The notes under the pieces were generated by a model, which worked only from the letters and a program-made list of their open reading frames with translations, was not told the origin of the DNA and did not search any database. From contig JAFOIR010000274.1 of the NCBI GenBank assembly GCA_017420625.1, positions 1 to 5,687 of the forward strand: a DNA stretch of 5,687 nt. The letters are read 5' to 3'. Position numbers and translations under genes: made by a program. This DNA comes from Bacillota bacterium. GTDB lineage: Bacteria; Bacillota_A; Clostridia; Lachnospirales; Bianqueaceae. This document shows positions 1-5,687 of the stretch, piece after piece (the stretch's first letter is position 1; each line of letters begins with the position of its first letter).

Positions 1-1418
1 GTGCCATACCGGTCACAGATATCTTCAAATTCGCCGCCTCGTCCGTCCGATCCTCTCGGATTACAGAAGATGACATAGAACCCGGCATTGGCCCAGAGCT
101 GCATTTCATGATGGTATACGCTGCCAAAGACTGTAGCAGGACCGCCATGGATATGAAGAATACAGGGATGACGGCCATCCGGTCCGGCCAGAGAAACTGC
201 ATCAGACGGAGTCATCACGTAGCCGTGAATGGACACCCCGTCCTTGTTGATGAACTCGAAGTATTCCGGTGTACGGATATCATATTCTTCCTGGAATGCA
301 TCGTTGAAATGCGTGACCTGTTCCCCGTCAAGATACAGCTCTGCCAGGCGATTGCCATGAAGCGCACAGGTCACGATATGATCCTCAAAGATATCAAAGC
401 TGTCCACAGAGCCTTCCGGCGTCAGGTTATCAGAGATCACACCGTCTTTGGAAAGATAGCGAAGATAAGCGCTCTCACAATCCGTCGTCACAAAATACCA
501 GCGATCTTTGGTACGTTTCGCTGCTCTGCCGCCGCCGAGACGCGCATCGGAACCAACAGAGGATCCGATCCCCCGGTCGTAACGGGCAAAGAGTGAAAGC
601 TCCTTTGTCTTCGGATCCAGCAGATAAAAGTCCGGATTGTACATGCCAATATTCACGCCGTCCTCGTAGGTCGTGAAAAGAATCTGATCCTCCGGCCAGA
701 AATCAGCTACATAACCGGCTTTCGTATTCGGCTCGATCAGGCATTCACTGGTTTCAGCATCCACATCGTAAAGATACAGTCCCGGGAAATCATATTTGCG
801 TCCGCCTTCCCAAAGAGCTCCGCGGTACAGGAATTTCCTGCCGCAGACTTCCCCCAGCGACGCATCAAACCAGGGTTCCGTCACCGCTTTCAATTCATTG
901 GAAGAACGGCGGTACAGATAGATCCGTCCCCGAATACCTGCCGTGAAGCCTCTGCCGTTAAACCAGAACGGTGTCTCTTCCAGGGTTTCCCAGCCACGGT
1001 CCTTGTCTGTCTCTCCATTATTCTGTGAAGCCTGAACAACATAGAGATCCTCATCGATCGCTTTGATCCGTCCGGCCTTCACTGGCAGGGTAAAAGCCTT
1101 TCTTGCTTCTCCTCCCGCCGGATCGATCTCATAGAAGACGGTCTCCTCTTCCTTCTCCTTTTCTTCTTTTGTACGCTTTGTCGCAAAAAGAACGGTTCCA
1201 GAAGGTGTGAATTCAAATCCTCGTCCATCTCCGCCTGATGTCAGCTGCGAAACCTTTTTGGTAGCAACATCCAGCATCCAGATATCACCGTGATAGGTAT
1301 TCTCTTTCAGATCTGCCTGCTGCACCACAAAACCAACCTTTTTCCCATCCGGGCTGAAGGAAGGTGCACTCACATACTGAAACTCAAGAAAAGTATCCGT
1401 TTTGATCTGCTTTTTCAT
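1..1418 (-). CDS. S9-family serine peptidase (prolyl oligopeptidase / acylaminoacyl-peptidase type), 3' end off the window
   Basis: The first 472 residues of a probably cytoplasmic peptidase that would release amino acids or dipeptides from short peptides; the frame is still open at the left edge. The N-terminal part (about residues 10-370) has the repeating pattern of a TolB/WD-like beta-propeller, for example 'SFSPDGKKVGFV' and 'GDIWMLDVATKKVSQLTSGG' early on. From about 385 the alpha/beta-hydrolase domain begins: HIHGGP at 422-427, then EMQLWANAGF at 438-447 and NPRGSDGRGGEF at 453-464, the classic S9 order. Family members usually run to about 650-690 residues, so the GxSxGG nucleophile, Asp and His lie beyond the window and activity cannot be judged. 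A Lys/Glu-rich stretch at 81-92 is probably a propeller loop. The start is supported by AAAGGAAAG just upstream and a promoter 39 bases before the ATG. No internal stop or frameshift was found on translating by hand. Exact substrate and subfamily are uncertain. Confidence 0.93.
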   Translation of the reverse strand, partial: MKKQIKTDTFLEFQYVSAPSFSPDGKKVGFVVQQADLKENTYHGDIWMLDVATKKVSQLTSGGDGRGFEFTPSGTVLFATKRTKEEKEKEEETVFYEIDPAGGEARKAFTLPVKAGRIKAIDEDLYVVQASQNNGETDKDRGWETLEETPFWFNGRGFTAGIRGRIYLYRRSSNELKAVTEPWFDASLGEVCGRKFLYRGALWEGGRKYDFPGLYLYDVDAETSECLIEPNTKAGYVADFWPEDQILFTTYEDGVNIGMYNPDFYLLDPKTKELSLFARYDRGIGSSVGSDARLGGGRAAKRTKDRWYFVTTDCESAYLRYLSKDGVISDNLTPEGSVDSFDIFEDHIVTCALHGNRLAELYLDGEQVTHFNDAFQEEYDIRTPEYFEFINKDGVSIHGYVMTPSDAVSLAGPDGRHPCILHIHGGPATVFGSVYHHEMQLWANAGFYVIFCNPRGSDGRGGEFEDICDRYG

Positions 1419-1456
1419 TTGTCTTTCCTTTCTGTGTGCGATTCGTTCTCTTTTTC

Positions 1457-1484
1457 ATTATACCCACAAAATCACACAATGCAA
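1457..1484 (-). promoter_or_regulatory. Sigma-A-type promoter of the S9 peptidase gene
   Basis: Reading the minus strand, a perfect TATAAT -10 box (1457-1462) lies 16 bases after a weak -35 box TTGCAT (1479-1484). Transcription would start near 1450, giving a leader of about 30 bases that contains the ribosome binding site AAGGAAAG (1423-1430). The promoter sits inside the 81-base gap (1419-1499) that separates the peptidase from the upstream operon, which suggests independent expression. The -10 box is convincing; the -35 box matches the consensus in only three of six positions. Confidence 0.6.
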
Positions 1485-1499
1485 GAAACATCTGCAAGA
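1480..1499. repeat. Pair of 7-bp direct repeats overlapping the peptidase -35 region
   Basis: TGCAAGA occurs at 1480-1486 and again at 1493-1499 on the plus strand (TCTTGCA on the transcribed strand), with a 13-base period. The promoter-proximal copy overlaps the -35 box of the S9 peptidase promoter and the distal copy ends at the last base before the stop codon of the upstream gene. It could be an operator for a regulator binding tandem half-sites, but two 7-mers may also arise by chance. Confidence 0.35.
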
Positions 1500-2729
1500 T
1501 CACTCACCGTATCGGACAGTTTCATATTCTGACAGGATCTCCGAAACCGCTGGTACTTTCCCGGCAACATCGGTTGGTGTATCGCTGGGCAGCACCGTCT
1601 CTCCCATTTCTTTCTTCACTAAATAATAATACCTTTTTCGCACGGGTTCTTCCGGTTCCTGGATCCGGCCTCTTCTCTTCTGCCGGCCGGTTCGGCTCGT
1701 ATAGAATTCTCTCGAAACTTCCAGATCCTTTTCGTGATAAACGACCTTGTGCCCGAACCTTTGATAGATATGAACCATCAGATAAACAGCCAGAACGATC
1801 GCTCCGATAATGACCACGATGACCAGGATCCGCTGGGCGATTACCCAGAATGCCGCTGTATGCCCACCCAGAAAATCTACGATATCCGCATTGGTCCGCC
1901 GAATCAGATCCTGTTCCTGCATCATCGCTTTTTCCGTTGCTTCGATACTGAAAATCATTCGGACGAGCCGTCTTCCTCCGAGTAGTACATAATTGGCCAG
2001 AAGACTTAACAGATTGCCCAGCCGGATCTCATAAAGACCCAGAAAAGCCAGACTGATCAATACAAAGAATCCCAGGTAAAGAACGGAGTTGAACCGGGTC
2101 ATCTGCTTAATAGACCGGTTCGATCGTTTGTCGATCGTCGTCAGTGAATCGATCAACGCTATCCGGTGCTGCAGAAATAGAAACGATCCGGTATAGGCCA
2201 GTCCCTCCAGAAGAACCGCTGCCTGATATTCCGTGAAATCCTTAGAGAGCATCACCAGATCCGTCACCGTGATAAAGACCAGGACAAAGATCAGATACGT
2301 CAATGTAAGCGGCCGCTCGATGCGGCTGTTCTTTCGCACGATGCCGTATACCATTAAAAGTAAGGCAAATCCTCCGCCCAGGATCTTCAGAAGAAGTCCA
2401 GGCATCAGCAATACCCAAAGCGCCATGACCAGACTGGAGATGATAAACAGGAAAAGATTCGAAGTTTTCCGCCGGATGAGCGTAGAAAGAAAAGGCATGA
2501 CAAAAAAACCGGTCATGATCCACCAGCGACTGTATCCGTACTCAGCATAGATGACTGCCAGCATCACGATCAGGATCGGAGCAAATAGCAGCCACACTTT
2601 TAAGCCTTCCATCCAGACTGGATAGAGGGCCTGCACTACCTGAATGGGTGTTCGATGATCCAGTTCCTCGGCGTAGGTTTCCTGAAATCCATGAACACCA
2701 CGAACTTTTTCCGTCGTTTTAATAACCAT
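1500..2729 (-). CDS. Polytopic membrane protein with DUF4129-like C-terminal tail (transglutaminase-cluster type, no transglutaminase domain)
   Basis: A 409-residue integral membrane protein of unknown function. Hydrophobic segments lie at about 43-63, 69-87, 91-110, 112-131, 143-161, 170-190 and 215-235, followed by an amphipathic stretch (240-290) and a last strong helix at 295-320. The tail is soluble: a Lys/Arg-rich linker (347-357), then a segment with the spacing of DUF4129, namely VRKRYYYLVKK at 363-373, SDTPTDVA at 382-389 and YETVRYGE at 402-409. In the TgpA-like proteins that usually accompany DUF58, a transglutaminase core lies between the membrane helices and DUF4129; here nothing resembling a Cys-His-Asp core is present. 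The start codon follows the DUF58 stop by 5 bases with only a weak AGGTT about 11 bases upstream, so translation probably depends on re-initiation after the DUF58 gene. No alternative start with a better site was seen. The gene is certain, the DUF4129 assignment is by eye and the role is inferred from neighbours. Confidence 0.85.
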   Translation of the reverse strand: MVIKTTEKVRGVHGFQETYAEELDHRTPIQVVQALYPVWMEGLKVWLLFAPILIVMLAVIYAEYGYSRWWIMTGFFVMPFLSTLIRRKTSNLFLFIISSLVMALWVLLMPGLLLKILGGGFALLLMVYGIVRKNSRIERPLTLTYLIFVLVFITVTDLVMLSKDFTEYQAAVLLEGLAYTGSFLFLQHRIALIDSLTTIDKRSNRSIKQMTRFNSVLYLGFFVLISLAFLGLYEIRLGNLLSLLANYVLLGGRRLVRMIFSIEATEKAMMQEQDLIRRTNADIVDFLGGHTAAFWVIAQRILVIVVIIGAIVLAVYLMVHIYQRFGHKVVYHEKDLEVSREFYTSRTGRQKRRGRIQEPEEPVRKRYYYLVKKEMGETVLPSDTPTDVAGKVPAVSEILSEYETVRYGE

Positions 2730-2734
2730 ACTGT

Positions 2735-3832
2735 TTAGAACCTATCATAGGTGAAGTTTTCCAGTTTTTCATCCAGACGGGGCACCTCTTCTTCATCGAA
2801 CAGACGGTTGTCTGAAAGGGATGAGATCCAGTAAACCGAATTCCTCTCCTGCATTTCCTGATATTTCAAGATGAGATCGTCCCTTCGATACGGTGTCAGA
2901 AGGACGATATAGTCATTCTGTCCTATTTCGCTTTCTATTCTTTCCAGCATTTCCAGACAAGAAATGCTGACATTCGACGTATCAAGGCCTGCCAGTCTTT
3001 CCAGTACAGTGCGGGTATGATCCAAGCTGCAGCCATAATCCAGATGAATTTCTTCCGCCATAGACTCAGCGATTCCATTACTGATCATCGCGGCAGGGAT
3101 TCCCTGGTTTTCGATCATTGAAGTAAGTGTTCCTGCCAGATGAAGTGCCCGTTCATACTCACTTTCGTTGGAAAGATTTGCGGTTCGATCACAAAGTAAA
3201 ATCAGCAGTACCCGCGGCTGCAGCGTATATTCAAAGGTATTGACCAGCCACTGCCCGCTTTTGGCAGAGGAAAGAAAATTGATTCGCTTGAATTCATCGT
3301 CCGGCTGATATTCGCGTATCCCCTTAAACTGATAGGGATCCTCCTGTGAAAACCGCCTGGTAATGACATCACCCATCAGATTTTCAAAGGGGACCTGGAT
3401 CTCTTCCGCACTGACCATCGAAGGATAAACGATCAGCCGAGCACCCACAGGGATCCTATCGATCAGTTTTGTCGTCAGAAAGAGATCGTAGCTGATCAGA
3501 TCTACGTCGGATATCTGATAGATTCCACGCTTTGAAACCATTCTCTCCCGCTTAAGCCGGATCCGCTGATGAAACAGAATATGAAAAAGTTCACTTTCGA
3601 AAAAAGCTGTCTGTCCGTTGGCTTTCACCTGAAACTTCAGATGGACCCAGGGAAGCGGCAGGATCTTGTCGTTTGTCAGCTCTTCCTCGATCACAACTGC
3701 CTCCCCCTCTGTGATCTCTTTCTCTGAGAAAGATATGCCCGCAGCGAGATGCCAGTTCCAGAACCGCTGATATATCTTTCTCTGCAGGAGAAGCATCAGA
3801 AAAACTGCGATCAGAATGATCAGGACTGCCAT
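2735..3832 (-). CDS. DUF58 domain protein (degenerate von Willebrand A-like fold, membrane anchored)
   Basis: A 365-residue protein. A single N-terminal hydrophobic helix (2-16) is followed by basic residues, which predicts that the remainder is cytoplasmic. A beta-rich region (about 30-160, with KRGIYQISDVDLISYDLF at 101-118) precedes the diagnostic DUF58 block: DPYQFKGIREYQPDDEFKRI at 165-184, then the SSAK and VNTFEYT elements up to 203. Family members usually read PGD and INW where this one has PDD and INF. A vWA-like core follows (LLILLCDRT at 209-217); the metal-site motif DxSxS is only partly kept. DUF58 proteins generally accompany MoxR ATPases and transglutaminase membrane proteins and their molecular role is poorly known. 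The chosen ATG (3830-3832) lies 1 base after the kinase stop and has AAGGGAG 6 bases upstream; the longer frame from 3919 would overlap the kinase by 86 bases without such a site. Coupled to the kinase upstream and the DUF4129-like gene downstream. Confidence 0.94.
   Translation of the reverse strand: MAVLIILIAVFLMLLLQRKIYQRFWNWHLAAGISFSEKEITEGEAVVIEEELTNDKILPLPWVHLKFQVKANGQTAFFESELFHILFHQRIRLKRERMVSKRGIYQISDVDLISYDLFLTTKLIDRIPVGARLIVYPSMVSAEEIQVPFENLMGDVITRRFSQEDPYQFKGIREYQPDDEFKRINFLSSAKSGQWLVNTFEYTLQPRVLLILLCDRTANLSNESEYERALHLAGTLTSMIENQGIPAAMISNGIAESMAEEIHLDYGCSLDHTRTVLERLAGLDTSNVSISCLEMLERIESEIGQNDYIVLLTPYRRDDLILKYQEMQERNSVYWISSLSDNRLFDEEEVPRLDEKLENFTYDRF
2945..2969. repeat. Perfect 9-bp inverted repeat inside the DUF58 gene
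   Basis: CAGCATTTC (2945-2953) and GAAATGCTG (2961-2969) are exact reverse complements around a 7-base loop, lying in the DUF58 coding sequence at about residues 288-296. No run of T residues follows on either strand, so it is not a Rho-independent terminator. It may form an mRNA hairpin or be a by-product of the encoded residues. Confidence 0.5.
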
Positions 3833-3833
3833 C

Positions 3834-5207
3834 TCAGTCTCCCTTTCTCTCGTGATTCTGAAACATGATGACCGAACTGAAGATGCCGCTATCCCAGGAG
3901 GATTGGACAGATCCATCATATTTTGCGGCGATATACTCCATATTCTTTAAGCCCATACCATGTCCGGGCTCTGTTTTCTTCGAGGGAAGATGCTTATTCG
4001 AAGCAGGCAGATCCCCATCAAACGGGTCATCTGTACAGGTGTTTTCTGTCATCAGAAAGACAAAGTCCTCCTTTGTATCGATCGTCATTCGAATGGTCAA
4101 AGCATCCACTTTCTCTTCCCGAAGGCATGCGTCGATGGCATTATCGAGCTGATTGGAAAGAAGGATACAAAGGTCGCTTGGCTGAATATGCAGTTCATCC
4201 GGCAGATGGATCTCGGCAGAGAAACGGATCTTCTTTTCTTCGCAAAGCTGCTGTTTGGCATTCAGCACCGCGTCAACGACCTGCGATCCGGTATGAAAAC
4301 TGGATGAGCCCTGAGAAGAAGAAAGCAGCTCATCGATATACGAAATGATCCCCTCTTGCCGACCAGCAGCCAGTCCACGGATCACCTGTAGATGATTCTT
4401 AAAATCATGAGCCTGTCTAGAAAGTTCCTGCTGTCTTTCACTCAGGCTCTGATAGCCGGCGCTGATCAGCTGATTGGTATGATCCATATCACTCAGCTGT
4501 TTTTCTTTCTCATGATCCTTTTCCGAAAAAGACATGAGTCCGATCACCATCAGACTGACGAGGGCGATCATGCCATAGAGCAGTACGTAGGTCACCTGAC
4601 TGGGATGACGCAGAGTAAACAGACCTCTTCCATAAAAGAGAACCAGCACAAACATCAGTCCGAATCCCAGGAAAAGCAGGCCGTTTGTCCGGTCGGAAAC
4701 CTTCTTCAGAAATGTCAGCTTTTTGGAAAAATAGAAACTGATCAAGCCCCAGACCAGCGCTGTCAAAAGGATATAGATCACCTGCGTCTTCAAATCGGAC
4801 CGGATCATCAGAACTGCATAACTCAGATTGCTGAGATCAAAGAACAGGTAAACGATCGTCATCTGTACGATCAGCTGCAGCAAATAAAGGACCAAGCCCT
4901 GCATCGCACCGGCAGCAAAGATCCGAAGAACCGTCCCAGCATTTCTTTCACGTGTCTGCCCTCTTCCCAGGCAAAACCACAGACTGGAAATGATCGAAAC
5001 CAGCAGAAATAAGAGAAAAAAGTCTTCTCCCTGCAGGAAATCGACCCCTCCGATTTTTTCGATCAGGAAGATGCTGAGCGCACAAAGTACAGCACCCAAA
5101 AGAACAAACATCCAGTTGCTCCAGGATCTGTTTGCACTTTTCATCTGATCAGAAACAGCGGTCATGATCCAGATCATAAGCCCGGAAAAAAGAAGATATA
5201 AACCCAT
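3834..5207 (-). CDS. Membrane sensor histidine kinase, GHKL / HPK10 (AgrC-like) type
   Basis: A 457-residue kinase that should autophosphorylate on His and pass the phosphate to a response regulator, usually of the LytTR class in this family. About seven hydrophobic segments fill the first half (roughly 1-17, 31-50, 62-80, 94-124, 141-161, 175-193 and 205-227), the usual arrangement for AgrC-like receptors. A charged helix (228-265) leads into the H-box QAHDFKNHLQVIRGL (265-279), with His267 the likely phosphorylation site. The ATP-binding domain shows the N-box NQLDNAIDAC (352-361), an ENTC element (388-391) and the G-box GHGMGL (415-420), so the catalytic core looks intact. The N-box form, the ENTC element and the absence of a separate DxGxG box fit HPK10. 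The ATG lies 2 bases after the upstream stop with AAGGGAG 6 bases before it. No response regulator is present in the window; one could lie beyond the right edge. The ligand is unknown. Confidence 0.95.
   Translation of the reverse strand: MGLYLLFSGLMIWIMTAVSDQMKSANRSWSNWMFVLLGAVLCALSIFLIEKIGGVDFLQGEDFFLLFLLVSIISSLWFCLGRGQTRERNAGTVLRIFAAGAMQGLVLYLLQLIVQMTIVYLFFDLSNLSYAVLMIRSDLKTQVIYILLTALVWGLISFYFSKKLTFLKKVSDRTNGLLFLGFGLMFVLVLFYGRGLFTLRHPSQVTYVLLYGMIALVSLMVIGLMSFSEKDHEKEKQLSDMDHTNQLISAGYQSLSERQQELSRQAHDFKNHLQVIRGLAAGRQEGIISYIDELLSSSQGSSSFHTGSQVVDAVLNAKQQLCEEKKIRFSAEIHLPDELHIQPSDLCILLSNQLDNAIDACLREEKVDALTIRMTIDTKEDFVFLMTENTCTDDPFDGDLPASNKHLPSKKTEPGHGMGLKNMEYIAAKYDGSVQSSWDSGIFSSVIMFQNHERKGD
3839..3845 (-). 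promoter_or_regulatory. Ribosome binding site that fixes the DUF58 start
   Basis: AAGGGAG on the minus strand ends 6 bases before the ATG at 3830-3832 and lies within the last codons of the kinase gene. It favours this start over the in-frame ATG at 3919. Confidence 0.8.
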
Positions 5208-5209
5208 GC

Positions 5210-5687
5210 CTATCTCCCTTCATATAATCGGACAAGCCCATTCAGCAGTACGTCCACGCAGGAGGAAAAATCATCGGTCTCGCCCATGACAAAGCCGCTG
5301 AATGCCTCTTCCAGCAGATCCTGCAGTTTCGAATCCGGCAGATAACAACGGTCGATCTGCCTTGTGAATTGCTGCAGTTTCTCGGAAGATTCTTCCGACA
5401 GCGGCAAACGATGGAACGTTGTCTTCTGATCCCACCTGTAAAAACTCATATCGGCATATTCCAGATAGCCAAGCAGGGCAAGATAATTCGTCCGGTTGAC
5501 GGAAGTAATCGCCATCATGGGGGAATCCATCTTTCCTGCGATCCAATTCTCCGGCGGAAGATCCATGAGTGCGCGTCCCAGAAGATACGCTTCTTTCTCG
5601 TGTCCGGTACCGGCACCGACCAGCGCAACGCTGTCCACTTCCGCAAGAAGAGAATCGGAAAGTACAGCCGATTCGAAATCGATTTTA
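5210..5687 (-). CDS. C-terminal part of an unrecognised protein, possibly related to extracellular solute-binding proteins; 5' end off the window
   Basis: The frame is open to the right edge, giving at least 158 residues; the true start is outside. A GTG at 5638 is an in-frame candidate start, but it has no good ribosome binding site, so I treat the gene as partial. I do not recognise the product securely. It is soluble throughout the visible part, with no membrane helix. Two patches recall the C-terminal lobe of family 1 sugar-type solute-binding proteins: SPMMAITSVNRTNYLALLGYLEYA (fragment residues 55-78), placed like their 'AI..SKNKEAAWEFLKYL' segment, and LQDLLEEAFSGFVMGE followed by VLLNGLVRLYEGR (121-158), placed like their terminal 'I.EEA..YF.G..S.EE.A..IQ.RV..YL.E' pattern. 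These are resemblances judged by eye and are weak. The stop lies 2 bases before the kinase start, so this gene and the kinase are very likely co-transcribed; a ligand-binding accessory to the kinase would fit but is unproven. Confidence 0.75.
   Translation of the reverse strand, partial: KIDFESAVLSDSLLAEVDSVALVGAGTGHEKEAYLLGRALMDLPPENWIAGKMDSPMMAITSVNRTNYLALLGYLEYADMSFYRWDQKTTFHRLPLSEESSEKLQQFTRQIDRCYLPDSKLQDLLEEAFSGFVMGETDDFSSCVDVLLNGLVRLYEGR
5214..5220 (-). promoter_or_regulatory. Ribosome binding site of the kinase gene
   Basis: AAGGGAG on the minus strand ends 6 bases before the kinase ATG (5205-5207) and overlaps the last sense codons of the upstream gene, whose TAG stop falls between the site and the start. 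Sequence and spacing are the same as at the kinase/DUF58 junction, pointing to translational coupling. Confidence 0.8.

Noticed and set aside
108..596. 162-codon open frame on the plus strand opposite the S9 peptidase
   Set aside because: It lies wholly antisense to a gene with clear S9 motifs, its translation has no recognisable domain, and it has no convincing ribosome binding site.
1419..1499. Possible terminator between the DUF4129-like gene and the peptidase
   Set aside because: No GC-rich stem followed by a T-run on the minus strand could be found; the gap holds only the promoter, the direct repeats and the ribosome binding site.
3833..3919. N-terminal 29-residue extension of the DUF58 protein
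   Set aside because: It would overlap the kinase gene by 86 bases, and the extension is polar and unlike the family, whereas the downstream ATG has a strong ribosome binding site and opens directly into a membrane helix.
4392..4408. Small palindrome ATGATT/AATCAT with a 5-base loop
   Set aside because: It arises from the codons of the conserved H-box residues HDFKNH of the kinase and needs no separate explanation.
4392..5012. 206-codon open frame on the plus strand opposite the kinase
   Set aside because: The translation is rich in Gln, His and Asp, as expected from the complement of hydrophobic codons of a membrane protein, and no ribosome binding site precedes it.
5210..5638. Complete 142-residue gene starting at the GTG at 5638
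   Set aside because: The reading frame continues without a stop to the edge of the window and no good ribosome binding site precedes the GTG, so a partial longer gene is more likely.

Overview
The window reads almost entirely from the minus strand and looks like a chromosomal segment of a low-to-mid GC Gram-positive anaerobe (Bacillota, with Clostridia or Erysipelotrichia as plausible homes). This is inferred from the strong AAGG-type ribosome binding sites, the AgrC/HPK10-type histidine kinase, the DUF58 and DUF4129 membrane genes and tight operon packing. No genus can be named from the sequence alone. No RNA gene, mobile element, CRISPR array or integration site was seen.

Layout in the direction of transcription (right to left): (1) the C-terminal 158 residues of a gene that enters from the right edge (5210-5687), whose tail faintly resembles extracellular solute-binding proteins; (2) a multi-pass membrane histidine kinase of the GHKL/HPK10 type (3834-5207); (3) a DUF58 protein (2735-3832); (4) a polytopic membrane protein ending in a DUF4129-like tail (1500-2729); (5) after an 81-base gap with a recognisable promoter, an S9-family serine peptidase whose 3' half, including the catalytic residues, lies off the left edge (1-1418).

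Genes 1 to 4 are separated by 2, 1 and 5 bases, so they very probably form one translationally coupled operon. The first two junctions carry the same AAGGGAG ribosome binding site at the same 6-base spacing, inside the end of the preceding gene. The peptidase has its own promoter, but no hairpin-plus-T-tract terminator is visible before it, so read-through is possible.

The operon resembles the widespread MoxR ATPase / DUF58 / transglutaminase-membrane-protein cluster. Within the window it has no MoxR ATPase and no transglutaminase domain, and a sensor kinase sits directly upstream. My working inference is a membrane-associated module in which an outside signal, possibly bound by the protein at the right edge, is sensed by the kinase, while the DUF58 and DUF4129 proteins act at or assemble in the envelope. 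The domain calls for genes 2, 3 and 5 are firm. The joint function is a hypothesis.
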